A stretch of DNA of 35,869 nucleotides from Verrucomicrobiota bacterium (GCA_018239895.1 JAFEGL010000034.1:1-35869), one strand, 5' to 3'. Counted from the stretch's first letter, positions 1 through 10,353 are shown. The notes: a model not told the origin generated them from the letters alone. Numbers and translations are program-made.

Positions 1-182
1 GATGCGTCCAACATGGACATCCCGGTTGGCATAATGCTCCTGAAGGCTGTGTATGCATATGCGGCAAGAGCGGTAATACATACTCCGCAGAGAGTTATCA
101 AAGCAAAATAGGAAGCAATATCAAGAGTGCCATCTTCATGGTAAACCATGAAGTAGTAAACTTTGTAAAAGGAATTCTCCAT
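1..182 (-). CDS. Partial hypothetical membrane protein (5' end only)
   Basis: An open frame begins with ATG at 182-180 and runs off the left edge without a stop (60 full codons visible). Only one base separates it from the pyk stop (TAA at 186-184), so it is probably translated together with pyk. The visible protein begins MENSFYKVYYFMVYHEDG and then has a hydrophobic stretch (about residues 23-46, core ALITLCGVCITALAAYAYTAF) that looks like a membrane segment or long signal anchor. A second in-frame Met is residue 12. No clear Shine-Dalgarno is seen, which fits coupling to pyk. I do not recognise the family. The rest of the gene lies outside the window. Confidence 0.55.
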   Translation of the reverse strand, partial: MENSFYKVYYFMVYHEDGTLDIASYFALITLCGVCITALAAYAYTAFRSIMPTGMSMLDA

Positions 183-183
183 T

Positions 184-1947
184 TTACATTGATAAGATTT
201 TACAGGAGGGGGATTCTTCGGAGCCGCGGTAGATGATCCCTTTTTGGGGATCGAGAGTGACCTCTTCGTTCTCTTTGAGGACGGCCATCGCCCCGTCTGC
301 TCGAGTAATGACGGGAATATCGAAGGTTTTTGCGACGAGAGCCGCATACTTCTCTGAGGCGGTGTCGCCAATGTAGTTTTGCAAGATGACGCCGGCCGCC
401 TGCTTGAGGAGCGGCAAGAAGCTGTCGTCGCAATAGAGGATCACCGCGAGGCGGCCCCGGAGAGTTTCGGGATCGGTCGATTCGGAGGAGAGGATGATCG
501 AGACGGGAGCTGTGATCTTGTGGCCAAATCCTTTGTTTCCGCGAACGAGGACCTCGCCGATGTTCTCCACCATCATCATGTTCGTGGAGCCCTTCTTGCC
601 GAATGGAACCCCCGCCGTCACGACGACGACGTCGCCGAAAGAGATAATCCCATGAGAGAGGGCGTAGCTGCTTGCCGCGGCGAAGGCCTCTTTGGCATTT
701 TGGCACGACTCGGCATAGATCGGGATGATCCCCCAATTGAAAGCGAGCTGGTTGTAGATTTTTTTCCGGTTCGTGATCGCCAGGACGGGCATCTCAGGTC
801 GGAGGCGCGAGACGAGGCGGGCTGTTGTGCCTGAGGAGGTGAAGGCCAAAATCGCCTTTCCGTTGGCGCTGTAGGCCGTTTTGACGGCAGCGAGGGCGAC
901 CGAGGAGGAGACGTCGTGGTAGTCCCGCTTGGAGTGCTCTTCGAAAAAGGCGCGGTATTTGAAATCCGATTCGGCTTCGCGGACAATTTCGCTCATCCGC
1001 TTGACCGTCTCGATCGGGTACTTGCCGACGGCGGTCTCGGCCGAGAGCATGACGGCGGAGGTCGAATCGTAGATCGCGTTGGCGACATCGGAGACTTCAG
1101 CGCGGGTCGGCCGCGGATTTGAGATCATCGATTCGAGCATCTGAGTGGCCGTCAGGACCGGCTTGCAGGCAAGGTAGCATTTGCGGATCATCATTTTCTG
1201 GAGCCTCGGGACCTGCGCAAGGTCGACCTCGACTCCGAGATCGCCTCGGGCGACCATGATTCCGTCAGCTGCTTGAACGATGTTGTCGAAATTCTCCACG
1301 CCCTGGGAGTTTTCAATCTTGGCGATCACTAAAATGTCTGTTCTCCCCTCGCGGGCCAAAAGTTCTTTGATCGAGAGGACATGATGGGCGGAGCGGATGA
1401 ATGAGGCGGCGATGTAATCGACATCTTGTTCGCAGCCGAATTTCAGATCGAGAATATCTTGAGGGGTCATCGCCGGCAAGGTGATGTGGGCGCCGGGAAT
1501 ATTGATCCCTTTTTGACTCTTGAGGAACCCTCCGTTCAGAACCTCGACGATCACCTCATTTTCTTTTTTTTCGATGACCTGGGTGGTGATGTACCCATCG
1601 TCGAACAAGATTTTCATCCCCGGCTCGACTCTATCGAACGCCGCCATCGGGTTGACTGGGATATCGGTCCCGAGCCCCACTCTCATACCTGCCGTAAGAG
1701 GCATGACCCCATCGGGAAGTTTTCCTACCCGGATCTCGGGACCTTTTGTATCGAGCATGATGGCGAGCGGCCGCTGGGCGGCATCGCGGGCCTTTTTTAA
1801 TAGATCGATCGTCCGCTTGTGCTCTTCATGCGTCCCGTGGCTGAAGTTCAATCGGGCGACGTTCATCCCCGCTCCGATCAGCTCGAGGATTTTCTCATAT
1901 GAGGCGACGGCGGGGCCAATCGTACAGACGATCTTTGTCCTATTCAT
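184..1947 (-). CDS. pyk: Pyruvate kinase with C-terminal PEP-utilising-like domain
   Basis: Catalyses PEP + ADP to pyruvate + ATP, the last step of glycolysis, in the cytoplasm. The N-terminus has RTKIVCTIGPA, followed by MNVARLNFSHG, the LDTKGPEIR motif, VIAKIENSQGVENFD, MVARGDLGVEV and TATQMLESM, all hallmarks of the catalytic barrel. The protein is about 587 aa, roughly 110 longer than the usual 470-480 aa. From about residue 473 it carries an extra C-terminal domain ending in DIPVITRADGAMAVLK and TLDPQKGIIYRG. This resembles the swivelling PEP-utilising domain fused to Bacillus-type pyruvate kinases. The Thr-Ser-His of the phosphocarrier motif is not recognisable here (DTASEKYAALVA occupies that place), so the domain is probably structural or regulatory. 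I chose Met at 1947 (MNRTKIV); Met at 1956 adds three residues, and neither has a strong ribosome site. It diverges from the PurF-like gene. Confidence 0.93.
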   Translation of the reverse strand: MNRTKIVCTIGPAVASYEKILELIGAGMNVARLNFSHGTHEEHKRTIDLLKKARDAAQRPLAIMLDTKGPEIRVGKLPDGVMPLTAGMRVGLGTDIPVNPMAAFDRVEPGMKILFDDGYITTQVIEKKENEVIVEVLNGGFLKSQKGINIPGAHITLPAMTPQDILDLKFGCEQDVDYIAASFIRSAHHVLSIKELLAREGRTDILVIAKIENSQGVENFDNIVQAADGIMVARGDLGVEVDLAQVPRLQKMMIRKCYLACKPVLTATQMLESMISNPRPTRAEVSDVANAIYDSTSAVMLSAETAVGKYPIETVKRMSEIVREAESDFKYRAFFEEHSKRDYHDVSSSVALAAVKTAYSANGKAILAFTSSGTTARLVSRLRPEMPVLAITNRKKIYNQLAFNWGIIPIYAESCQNAKEAFAAASSYALSHGIISFGDVVVVTAGVPFGKKGSTNMMMVENIGEVLVRGNKGFGHKITAPVSIILSSESTDPETLRGRLAVILYCDDSFLPLLKQAAGVILQNYIGDTASEKYAALVAKTFDIPVITRADGAMAVLKENEEVTLDPQKGIIYRGSEESPSCKILSM

Positions 1948-1994
1948 AAATCTCATTATGACAGAAAAGGGGAGTTTTTGGTAGCATTTCCCCC

Positions 1995-3872
1995 ATGAAA
2001 AAAATATTTCTTACCATTTGCCTTGCATTTGCTTTAACAAGCTACGGCTGCGGAGTCGCTCTAGTCCGCCTCAGACAGCCGATCGGACACTATGTAGAGC
2101 GCTACGACGATCCCGCCTGGGGAATTAAAAAACTTTTATTCCTTTTGGAGAAGCAGAGAAACCGGGGCCAGGATGGGACCGGCGTCTCAATTCTCCAATT
2201 CAACGTCCCGCCGGGGCAAGAGTATTTCCACCACTTCAAGTCGGCGAGCCCCAATTCTCTCGACGAACTCGCCCGGGAAGTCTCCGCAAATCTGAAAAAG
2301 CTCAAGGACCCCTCCGATCCTCTAGACGACCTCGCTTGGAAAAACCAATCCCCTTTCATCGGCGAAATTTTACTGGGCCATTTGCGCTACGCGACCCACG
2401 CAGGCCTCAATCTAAAGTACTGCCAGCCTTACCTCCGCCCTCATTACATTCCAGGATGCCAGTTCGCTCTCGCCGGCAACTTCAACATGACCAATACCCC
2501 CGATCTGTTCAAAGATTTGAGCGACCAGGGGCTCGTCCTCTCCATCGAGTCGGACACTCAGGTGATTCTCGATACGATCGCCTACCAACTGGACCGCTCC
2601 TACGACAGAAACCTCGTGGCGTCGAATGGACTTCCTGTAAGCGCCCAGCAAGAGATCGAATCGATTTTAAAACAGGTCGCCAAAGATTGGGATGGCGGCT
2701 ACGTCTTTTGCGGCGTCTTGGGAACGGGCGATCTGTTTGCCTGCCGAGATCCGGCGGGCATCCGCCCCGGCTACTACTTCATCAATGAAGAGGTGGTCGC
2801 CGTCGCGTCGGAGAAATCGGCCCTGATGGAGGCCTTCGATCTAGAAAGCGCCGACATTGTCCCGATCAAACCGGGCCATGCGCTTCTCGTCAAAAAAGAT
2901 GGGGATATTTCCCAAGTTTCGATCGTCCCCGAGCTGCCCCAAAAACAATGTTCCTTCGAAAGAATCTACTTCAGTAAAGCCAACGACGATGAGATCTACA
3001 GCGAGAGGAAAGCTCTGGGCCGAAATCTCGCGCCCCGCGTCATCGAAGCTCTCGACAGCAACCTCGGAAACGTCGTCTTTACCTACGTCCCCAATTCGAG
3101 CATCTCAGCGTTTCAAGGGCTCATCGAAGGGGTCAACGACTGGGTCGAAAAAGAAACTCAGTCCAAGCTGAAAAAAGGGACCCTCTCCCCGGAAGATCTC
3201 AACATAAAAATCCGGGCGGAGCACATCATCGCCAAAAACCAGAAGATCCGGACCTTCATCAGCTCCGACATGATCCGGAACAGCCTCGTCACCCAGCTCT
3301 ACGAAGTGACGAAGGGGATCGTCAAACCTGAAGACACCCTCGTTGTCCTAGACGACTCGATCATCCGGGGGACGACGCTCCGAGAATCTCTCATCCCCAA
3401 ACTTCTTCAGCTAAAGCCCAAGAAAATCATCCTCGTCAGTTCGGCTCCTCCTGTCCTCTATCCCGACTGCTACGGGATCGACATGAGCCAACTGGGGCGG
3501 TTTGTCGGCTTCCAGGCCGCCATCTCGATGTTGCGCGAAAGGGACCAAGAAAAACTCATCGACGAGGTGCGCCACGCCGCCCTCAGACAAAAGAATTTAC
3601 CCCCGAATCGGATGCAAAATTGCCTCAAAAAGGTCTACGACTCGTTCACTTTGGATGAGCTCTCCCACAAAATTTCTCGGCTCATCTCCCCGGCCTTTTG
3701 CAAGATTCCGATCCAGGTGATCTACCAATCGATCGAAGGGCTCCACAAGGCGATGCCCAACTTCAAAGGGGACTGGTATTTCAGCGGCGACTACCCGACG
3801 CCGGGCGGCTACCAGGTGCTCAACAACAGCTTCCTCAAGTGGTACCTAAACGACGACTCCCGCAGCTACTAA
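1995..3872 (+). CDS. Amidophosphoribosyltransferase-like protein with signal-peptide-like N-terminus
   Basis: Resembles glutamine PRPP amidotransferase (PurF), which makes phosphoribosylamine from PRPP and glutamine in de novo purine synthesis. At 625 aa it fits the longer Bacteroidetes-type subfamily (about 627 aa) better than the 470-505 aa enzymes. The N-terminal nucleophile hydrolase half shows CGVALVRLRQP (catalytic Cys19), RNRGQDGTG, GHLRYATHAG, GNFNMTN, ESDTQVI and CRDPAGIRPGYY. The phosphoribosyltransferase half shows the PRPP loop TLVVLDDSIIRGTT. The 18 residues before Cys19 (MKKIFLTICLAFALTSYG) look like a Sec or lipoprotein signal with the catalytic Cys at the cleavage point. No other usual start codon lies in frame between the ATG at 1995 and Cys19. 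It may instead be a self-cleaved propeptide. No other de novo purine gene is in the window. Confidence 0.8.
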   Translation: MKKIFLTICLAFALTSYGCGVALVRLRQPIGHYVERYDDPAWGIKKLLFLLEKQRNRGQDGTGVSILQFNVPPGQEYFHHFKSASPNSLDELAREVSANLKKLKDPSDPLDDLAWKNQSPFIGEILLGHLRYATHAGLNLKYCQPYLRPHYIPGCQFALAGNFNMTNTPDLFKDLSDQGLVLSIESDTQVILDTIAYQLDRSYDRNLVASNGLPVSAQQEIESILKQVAKDWDGGYVFCGVLGTGDLFACRDPAGIRPGYYFINEEVVAVASEKSALMEAFDLESADIVPIKPGHALLVKKDGDISQVSIVPELPQKQCSFERIYFSKANDDEIYSERKALGRNLAPRVIEALDSNLGNVVFTYVPNSSISAFQGLIEGVNDWVEKETQSKLKKGTLSPEDLNIKIRAEHIIAKNQKIRTFISSDMIRNSLVTQLYEVTKGIVKPEDTLVVLDDSIIRGTTLRESLIPKLLQLKPKKIILVSSAPPVLYPDCYGIDMSQLGRFVGFQAAISMLRERDQEKLIDEVRHAALRQKNLPPNRMQNCLKKVYDSFTLDELSHKISRLISPAFCKIPIQVIYQSIEGLHKAMPNFKGDWYFSGDYPTPGGYQVLNNSFLKWYLNDDSRSY

Positions 3873-3881
3873 CGAAAAAAA

Positions 3882-4051
3882 ATGATCAGCGCAGAGTTAG
3901 AAGGAGTCTAGAGAGACGCAGAGGAAAGAAACAATCCGGGACCCTGCCCGGAGTAAGAGAGGCTGAGCTAAACTCTCTTACTCCGGGCAGGGCCCGGACT
4001 ATCTCTTTTCTCTGTGTCTCTCTAGACTCCTTCTAACTCTGCGCTGATCAT
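3882..4051. repeat. 170-bp near-perfect palindromic element
   Basis: The sequence from ATGATCAGCGCAGAG at 3882 is repeated in reverse complement ending at 4051. The outer arms, about 3882-3924 and 4009-4051, are almost identical. A GC-rich inner stem (TCCGGGACCCTGCCCGG at 3935-3951, continuing to AAGAGAG) pairs with 3974-3999 across an 11-base loop (GCTGAGCTAAA, 3961-3971). It fills the gap between two convergent genes and could terminate both. Its size and a second partial copy at 35839-35869 (12 of 12, then about 15 of 18 matching bases) point to a dispersed palindromic repeat or MITE-like element. It has no coding potential. Confidence 0.85.
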
Positions 4052-4060
4052 CTTTTCTAG

Positions 4061-4660
4061 TTACTGCATCACTTGAGCTTCTAGGGCTAAAAGCGAATAG
4101 ACAGGGGCTCCTACTGCCGCTCTCCCGTTCAGAGCTTTCAGCTCGAGAAGGCACGCAATCTCGATCACCTCCGCCCCAAACCGCTTGATCAGATCGGAGG
4201 CCGCGCGGGCCGACCCGCCTGTCGCCAAGACGTCGTCGATGATGAGCACTCTATCCCCCTCCTTCAACAGACCCACTTCGATCTCGAAGGAATTTTTCCC
4301 ATACTGCAATTCGTAGTCGATCCGCTCCGATTTGCGGGGGAGCTTGTCGGGCTTGCGGACCATCACAAAAGGTTTTTTCAATTCGTAGGCGAGCGCTCCG
4401 CCAAAAATAAAGCCCCTCGCATCGAGTCCCGCTATAACATCGATCTCTTGATCCCGATATCTTTCAGCAAATGCTTGAATGATTCGCTGAAAAGCCACCG
4501 GATCGAGTAAAATGTCTGTATAGCATTGGAAGATGATGTCGTCCCTCGGGAAATGGGGAACGGGCACGATGTAATTTTTGATCCAAGTGCATTCGGCCGT
4601 CCCGCTGGCGCCGAAGAGATGGGTCCAAGCTGCAAGTCCGATGAGCGTTTGTTTGAGCAT
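4061..4660 (-). CDS. apt: Adenine phosphoribosyltransferase with N-terminal extension
   Basis: Salvages adenine with PRPP to AMP. The core shows KNYIVPVPHFPRDDIIFQ, DVIAGLDARGFIFGGALAYEL, MVRKPDKLPR and the PRPP-binding loop RVLIIDDVLATGGSA, in the order typical of Apt. The family is usually 170-185 aa. This protein is 199 aa, with about 25 additional residues before the conserved WIKNYI. The extension (MLKQTLIGLAAWTHLFGASG, then TAEC) has a basic start, a hydrophobic core and a small-residue end, so it looks like a weak signal peptide. The start is well supported: AGGAGG sits five bases before the ATG at 4660. It faces the PurF-like gene across the palindrome and diverges from uvrA, with 59 bases between start codons. 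Confidence 0.9.
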   Translation of the reverse strand: MLKQTLIGLAAWTHLFGASGTAECTWIKNYIVPVPHFPRDDIIFQCYTDILLDPVAFQRIIQAFAERYRDQEIDVIAGLDARGFIFGGALAYELKKPFVMVRKPDKLPRKSERIDYELQYGKNSFEIEVGLLKEGDRVLIIDDVLATGGSARAASDLIKRFGAEVIEIACLLELKALNGRAAVGAPVYSLLALEAQVMQ

Positions 4661-4719
4661 CTCAACCTCCTAATTTTTGGTTGAGTACTTATAAATTATT
4701 TTGTTGATTTTAGCCATCT
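4661..4719. promoter_or_regulatory. Divergent apt/uvrA promoter region; strong apt ribosome site
   Basis: This 59-base AT-rich gap separates the divergent apt and uvrA start codons and must hold both promoters if neither lies inside a gene. The minus strand carries AGGAGG five bases upstream of apt. No Shine-Dalgarno is visible before uvrA. AT-rich blocks such as TTATAAATTATTTTGTTG could serve as -10 elements, but I could not place a convincing -35/-10 pair. Confidence 0.4.
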
Positions 4720-7700
4720 ATGTCAGAAAAAACTCGACCCATCGTTTTGAAAAATGTCCGGGTTCACAACTTGAAAGGGGTCGACCTCGTCTTGCAGCCG
4801 GGCGAACTCGTCGTCTTCAGCGGCGTGTCGGGCTCAGGCAAATCGTCGCTCGCCTTTGATACGATCTATGTCGAGGGGCAGAGGCGCTACATCGAGTCGC
4901 TCTCCCACCAAGCCCGAAGATTTCTGGGCGAACTCCCTAAACCTGATGCAGAGAAGATCGACGGGATCGCTCCTACGATCGCCATCGAGCAGAAATTGGC
5001 GAGCCGCACTCCCCGCTCGACCGTCGGGACAATGACCGGTATCTATGATTTCATGAGAGTTCTCTTCGCCCGCGTCGCCACTCCTTACTGCCCGGTGAGC
5101 CAAGAGCCGGTCGCTGCTCAAAGCCGCGAAAAGATCCTCGCCTCGCTCCACCAGCTGCCTGAGAATGCGAAAATTGCCATTTTAAGTCCTTACGCAAAAG
5201 GGAAAAAAGCGGAGTTCAAAGAGGATTTTGCGGAGCTCCTCAGCAAAGGCTACATGCGGCTGAGAATCGACGGAGCGTGGGTCGATCTGAACGAAGTCGA
5301 TCGGCTCGATGGGAGCGTCGCCCACGATATCGATCTCGTCATCGACCGGATCTCGATTGAGCCGGCCAACCGCTCCCGCCTCAACGAAGCGGCCTCGCAA
5401 GCGCTGGAGCTCGGAAAAGGATTTTTCAGCATCTACAATTTCGACACGAAAGAGGAGACTTCGTTTTCTCAACACGCCTTCTCACAAAAGTCGGGACTCT
5501 CCTACGGACCTCTGGAACCGCACGATTTTTCATTCAACCATCCGGCGGGGATGTGTCCCACGTGCCAAGGACTCGGTATCGCTTCCGAATTCGATTTGAA
5601 CAAAGTAATCGATCCGAATTTGAGCATCAGCGAAGACTGCTGCGCGATCGCCAGCTCCTATCAGACAGTCCGCTACGGAAACATCTACGACAATCTGGCC
5701 AAGCAGTTCAAATTCAACATCAAAACAGCCTGGAAAGACCTTCCCGAAAAGGCCAAAAATGTTTTCCTGCACGGCACGGAGCAGAAATGGACCCGGATGA
5801 ATTTCGTCCATCCGGAGAAAAAGACCCGCTGGTTCGAATATGTCCGGTGGCAAGGGGTTTTGCACGAGGCGCGCGAACGATTGATCGCCGCAAAGAGCGA
5901 CACCTACAGAAAAAAAATGGGCGCCCTCATGACCGAGGGGATCTGCCCCGATTGCCGCGGCGCTCGAATCAAGCCCTACCCAGCCGCGGCGCGGCTCGCT
6001 GGCAAAACGATCGCCGAGATCACCTCGATGCCTCTTTCCGACGCGCTCGTCTATTTTCAGAAAATCGATCTGCCCCATCTTGAAAAAACGATCGCCGAAG
6101 AGCTCTTGAAAGAGATCGTCTCGAGGCTCCAGTTCCTCGTCAACGTCGGCGTCCAGTATCTGTCGGTCGATCGGACTGCGCCTACGTTGAGCGGCGGCGA
6201 ATCGCAGCGGGTCCGCCTCGCCTCGCAGATCGGAGCCGGCCTCGTCGGAGCGATCTATGTCCTCGACGAACCTTCGATCGGCCTCCACCCGACCGACCAC
6301 CACAGACTCATCGACGCGCTGATTTCGCTCCGCGACCTCGGCAACACAGTTTTAGTCGTCGAACACGACACCGACACGATGAAAGCCGCCGATCGGATCG
6401 TCGATGTCGGCCCCGGAGCAGGTCAGCATGGAGGGAAAATCCTCTCGAACGGGACGCTGGCCGAACTGATCCGCAATCCCGAATCGTTAACCGGTTCCTA
6501 TCTGTCGGGAAAACTCCAGATCGAAATCCCCAAAAAACGGCGAAAAAGCGAAAGCGGCTCTATCCAAATTCTCGGCGCCACTCACCACAACCTCAAAAAC
6601 GTCGACGTCTCGATCCCGCTCGGCCTTTTCGTCTGCGTCACGGGGGTCTCCGGTTCAGGCAAATCGTCGCTCATCCGCGATATTTTGTATCCGGCCCTCT
6701 CGAACAAACTCCACAACGCACAGCTCAACGTCGGATCCCACCGCAAACTGGAAGGGACTGAGGCGATTGACAAGATCATCGCCGTCGACCAGTCGCCGAT
6801 CGGGAGAACGCCCCGCTCGAACGCCGCCACCTACATCAAGCTCTTCGACGAGATCCGGGATCTTTTCACTGAGCTCCCCGAAAGCAAATTGCGGGGATTC
6901 ACCGCGGGCCATTTTAGCTTCAACGTGAAAGAGGGCTCCTGCTCCTACTGCGGCGGCCTCGGCCAGGTCCGGATCGACATGGATTTCATGGAGGACGCCT
7001 GGGTCGATTGTCCTCAGTGTAAAGGAAAGCGGTTCGATCCTGAAATCCTCGCTGTGAAATTCAAAGGGAAAAGCATCCATGACGTTTTGGAAACAGACGT
7101 CGAGCACGCCCTAGAATTGTTTGATGCGATGCCGAGCTTGAAGCGGAAACTCGAGGTGCTCAGCCAAGTGGGGCTCGACTATCTCACGTTGGGCCAACCG
7201 TCGACCACCCTTTCTGGCGGAGAAGCGCAGCGAATCAAATTGGCGAAAGAGCTCGTCCGTCCGCCAGCTTCAAAAACGATCTACATTTTGGATGAACCGA
7301 CGACGGGCCTCCATTTCCACGATATCCGACGGCTCATCTCTGTTTTGCAAAAGCTCGTCGACAAAGGGCACACCGTCCTCGTCATCGAACACAACATGGA
7401 CCTCGTCAAGACGGCCGACTGGGTGATCGATTTGGGCCCTGCAGCTGGAATTTACGGAGGCGAACTCATCGGCGAAGGGACTCCAGAGCAAATGGCGAAG
7501 AAGAAGACGCCGACGGGACTCGCCCTCAAGGAGGCGCTTGCACCGATCCAGATTCCCGAAGAGAAAAAACGGAAGAGAACCGCTCTGGCCCCCACTTCAA
7601 TCCTGGTTGAAAACGCCCAGCAAAACAACCTGAAAGGGGTGAACCTAGAAATTCCCCGGGGCAAAATCACCGTGTTGACCGGCCCCTCCGGTTCTGGCAA

Positions 7701-10353
7701 ATCGTCGCTCGCTTTCGAGACCATTTATGCAGAAGGTCAGCGCCGCTACACCGAGACGCTTCCCGCCTATTCGCGCCAATACGTCAAGCAGCTCCCCAAA
7801 CCTAAAGCCGACAAAATTGAAGGACTCTCTCCCTCGATCGCCCTCGAGCAGAAGACGGGCGGCCTCAACCCCCGCAGCACCGTCGGCACACTGACCGAGA
7901 TCTACGATTTGCTCCGGGTCCTTTACGCCCACCTCGGAACGGCCTATTGCCCAGAAACCAACGAGCCGATCCGCCACATTAGCAAAGAGACGGTCGTTAA
8001 TAAAATTCTCTCGCTCCCTGTCGGCGAAAAAATATACATTCTGTCGCCGATCGCTCTGCAAAAGAAAGAGTCGTTCGAAGAGATGCTCGAGCGGTGGAAC
8101 CGGGAAGGTTTTGTCCGGATCCGGCTCAACGGCACTGTTTACGAGATCGACGAAAAAATCCCGTTCGAAAAGTTCCGCAAAAATGAACTCTTTCTCGTTG
8201 TCGACCGGATGACGGTCGATCCCGCTTCCCAGCAGCGGCTTTACGAAGCGGTAGAAAGAGCGACCCAAATTTCCGAAGGAATTTGCGTCATTGCGCGGGA
8301 AAAAGAGGACCTCTTCTTCAATCTCGCCTTCGCCGTCGAGAGCACCGGCAAATCGTATCCACCGATTACGCCCCAGACGTTCTCCTTCAACTCAGAGGCG
8401 GGGATGTGCCTCGAGTGCCAAGGACTCGGAACCACCTACGGCGCGCAACTGGGCGGCAAAAAAGGGCTCATGCGCCTCTCGATCCTCGACGCCGCCGACC
8501 GCCTGTTTAAAGAGTTCGGCACCGACGGCGCCTACAAGCTGCTAGAAACGTACTTCAAAGCGCTCGGCATCGACTGCGACGAGCCGCTGAAAAATCTCTC
8601 GGCCAAACATCTCGATATCTTCCTCAACGGCGGCCCAGAAAAACTGATTTCCAAACGGAAAATGTCGGTCCGCTGGATCGGCCTTCATCCCCTCTTTGCC
8701 ATGGCGGTCCGGATCGGCGATGCCGACTTGCGCCAATCGCTCCTCCCTTACCTTTCGGCTCACAAGTGCCCCTCTTGCGACGGATCGCGCCTCAATCCTC
8801 TCGCCAGAAACGTTAAGATCGGGTCGCTCTCTCTCCCGGGACTCTGCGCGATGAACATCGAAGAAGCGAGAAACTGGCTCCAAACTCTAAACCCTAGCGC
8901 CGTATTGCAAGAGACCTACACTCAGCTCAGCAAATACCTCGACTTTCTCTTAAAAATAGGTCTCCGCTATCTCTCTCTCGACCGCTCCGCGCCAACTCTC
9001 AGCGGCGGCGAACTCCAGCGGATCCGCCTCGCGCGCCAACTCGGTTCAGGCCTCGTCTCGTGTCTCTACGTCCTCGACGAACCGACGATCGGCCTCCATC
9101 CGGCCAACAGCGAATTGCTCAACGCGGCTCTCAAGTCTCTGCGCGATCTCGGCAATACCCTCATCTTAGTCGAGCACGATCCGCTCATCGTCCGCGAAGC
9201 CGACTATCTGTTCGACTTCGGCCCCAAAGCGGGCCGCGAAGGGGGGCAGATCACCGCCCGCGGCACGATCCCCCAAATCCTCAAAGACCCCAACTCGCTA
9301 ACCGGGCAATATCTGAGCGGCAAAAAGAAGATCCCGATCCCCAAAAAACGGCGCCCCTACTCTCCCGACATCCGGATCGAAAATGCCACGCTTCACAACC
9401 TGAAGAACGTCTCGGTCGCTTTCCCTAAAGCTGCGATCTCTTGCCTCTCCGGCGTCTCAGGCTCTGGCAAATCGACCCTCATGCGCCACCTCCTCAAACC
9501 GGCAGCCGAATTGGCTCTCAACGCTTCGAAAAAACAGGAGCCGATCGAATATCTTGGCGCCTCTTTCTACGGACTCCACGATTTTGAAAAAGTGATCACG
9601 ATCGACCAGAGTCCGATCGGCCAAACGTCCCGCGCCGACGTGAGCACCTACACTGAAATCCAACCGCTGATCCGCTCCCACTACGCGGCGATGCCGCTCG
9701 CCCAAGCCAAAGGGCTCCAACCGCGCCACTTCAGCCCGAACCATCTCCGCGGCATGTGCCGCACCTGCTGGGGCCTCGGGTACAGGACCGTCGATCTCCA
9801 ATTCCTACCAGCCGTCCGAGTCCCCTGCGAATCGTGCAAAGGATTCCGTCTCAATCCAATTTCTCTCGAAGTTCACTATAAAGGGAAAAATTTGGGCCAG
9901 ATCCTCTCTCTCACCATCGCCGAAGCGCTCGAATTCTTTTCGGAAATCCCCCGCATCGTGAAAAAACTCGAAACAGTCGTCTCGGTCGGCCTCGATTATT
10001 TGCAGCTCGGACAAGAGCTCGCCTCCCTCTCGGGCGGCGAAGCGCAGCGGCTCCGCCTCTCGCGCGAGCTTTCTAAGCGGGAAAGCGGCAAGACGCTCTA
10101 TCTCATCGACGAGCCGACCGTCGGTCTCCACAGCGAAGATGTATTAAAGCTTCTCAAAATTTTCCACCGCCTTGCCGACAAGAAGAACACCCTCCTCATC
10201 ATCGAGCACAACATCGACATCATCCAAAATGCCGACTACGTTGTCGACCTGGGTCCCGACGCAGGAGAAGACGGCGGCCGCATCATCGCGCAGGGCACCC
10301 CGGAACAAATCGCCCAATCCAAAATCTCCAAAACCGGAAAATATCTCACCTAA
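4720..10353 (+). CDS. uvrA: Double-length excinuclease ABC subunit A
   Basis: Damage-recognition ATPase of nucleotide excision repair, working with UvrB and UvrC. At 1877 aa it is twice the usual 940 aa and contains two complete UvrA units in tandem, a known chlamydial feature. Four Walker A motifs are visible near residues 35 (GVSGSGKSS), 642 (GVSGSGKSS), 988 (GPSGSGKSS) and 1578 (GVSGSGKST). Four ABC signatures, LSGGE[SAL]QR, lie near 490, 830, 1427 and 1770, each followed by a Walker B and DEP[ST].GLH. Zinc-type CxxC pairs occur in all four quarters ([56 protein letters not shown]). The boundary between units is near residues 940-970. All catalytic motifs are intact in both units. The ATG at 4720 fits the family N-terminus. 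Confidence 0.96.
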   Translation: MSEKTRPIVLKNVRVHNLKGVDLVLQPGELVVFSGVSGSGKSSLAFDTIYVEGQRRYIESLSHQARRFLGELPKPDAEKIDGIAPTIAIEQKLASRTPRSTVGTMTGIYDFMRVLFARVATPYCPVSQEPVAAQSREKILASLHQLPENAKIAILSPYAKGKKAEFKEDFAELLSKGYMRLRIDGAWVDLNEVDRLDGSVAHDIDLVIDRISIEPANRSRLNEAASQALELGKGFFSIYNFDTKEETSFSQHAFSQKSGLSYGPLEPHDFSFNHPAGMCPTCQGLGIASEFDLNKVIDPNLSISEDCCAIASSYQTVRYGNIYDNLAKQFKFNIKTAWKDLPEKAKNVFLHGTEQKWTRMNFVHPEKKTRWFEYVRWQGVLHEARERLIAAKSDTYRKKMGALMTEGICPDCRGARIKPYPAAARLAGKTIAEITSMPLSDALVYFQKIDLPHLEKTIAEELLKEIVSRLQFLVNVGVQYLSVDRTAPTLSGGESQRVRLASQIGAGLVGAIYVLDEPSIGLHPTDHHRLIDALISLRDLGNTVLVVEHDTDTMKAADRIVDVGPGAGQHGGKILSNGTLAELIRNPESLTGSYLSGKLQIEIPKKRRKSESGSIQILGATHHNLKNVDVSIPLGLFVCVTGVSGSGKSSLIRDILYPALSNKLHNAQLNVGSHRKLEGTEAIDKIIAVDQSPIGRTPRSNAATYIKLFDEIRDLFTELPESKLRGFTAGHFSFNVKEGSCSYCGGLGQVRIDMDFMEDAWVDCPQCKGKRFDPEILAVKFKGKSIHDVLETDVEHALELFDAMPSLKRKLEVLSQVGLDYLTLGQPSTTLSGGEAQRIKLAKELVRPPASKTIYILDEPTTGLHFHDIRRLISVLQKLVDKGHTVLVIEHNMDLVKTADWVIDLGPAAGIYGGELIGEGTPEQMAKKKTPTGLALKEALAPIQIPEEKKRKRTALAPTSILVENAQQNNLKGVNLEIPRGKITVLTGPSGSGKSSLAFETIYAEGQRRYTETLPAYSRQYVKQLPKPKADKIEGLSPSIALEQKTGGLNPRSTVGTLTEIYDLLRVLYAHLGTAYCPETNEPIRHISKETVVNKILSLPVGEKIYILSPIALQKKESFEEMLERWNREGFVRIRLNGTVYEIDEKIPFEKFRKNELFLVVDRMTVDPASQQRLYEAVERATQISEGICVIAREKEDLFFNLAFAVESTGKSYPPITPQTFSFNSEAGMCLECQGLGTTYGAQLGGKKGLMRLSILDAADRLFKEFGTDGAYKLLETYFKALGIDCDEPLKNLSAKHLDIFLNGGPEKLISKRKMSVRWIGLHPLFAMAVRIGDADLRQSLLPYLSAHKCPSCDGSRLNPLARNVKIGSLSLPGLCAMNIEEARNWLQTLNPSAVLQETYTQLSKYLDFLLKIGLRYLSLDRSAPTLSGGELQRIRLARQLGSGLVSCLYVLDEPTIGLHPANSELLNAALKSLRDLGNTLILVEHDPLIVREADYLFDFGPKAGREGGQITARGTIPQILKDPNSLTGQYLSGKKKIPIPKKRRPYSPDIRIENATLHNLKNVSVAFPKAAISCLSGVSGSGKSTLMRHLLKPAAELALNASKKQEPIEYLGASFYGLHDFEKVITIDQSPIGQTSRADVSTYTEIQPLIRSHYAAMPLAQAKGLQPRHFSPNHLRGMCRTCWGLGYRTVDLQFLPAVRVPCESCKGFRLNPISLEVHYKGKNLGQILSLTIAEALEFFSEIPRIVKKLETVVSVGLDYLQLGQELASLSGGEAQRLRLSRELSKRESGKTLYLIDEPTVGLHSEDVLKLLKIFHRLADKKNTLLIIEHNIDIIQNADYVVDLGPDAGEDGGRIIAQGTPEQIAQSKISKTGKYLT

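Noticed and set aside
3882..4051. Palindrome as an ordinary bidirectional terminator only
   Set aside because: It is far longer than needed, lacks T tails, and part of it recurs at the right edge of the window.
5530..6303. Long antisense open frame (257 codons) inside uvrA
   Set aside because: It lies opposite well-conserved UvrA coding sequence and its translation is arginine/aspartate-rich without a recognisable motif; it is explained by GC-rich codon use.
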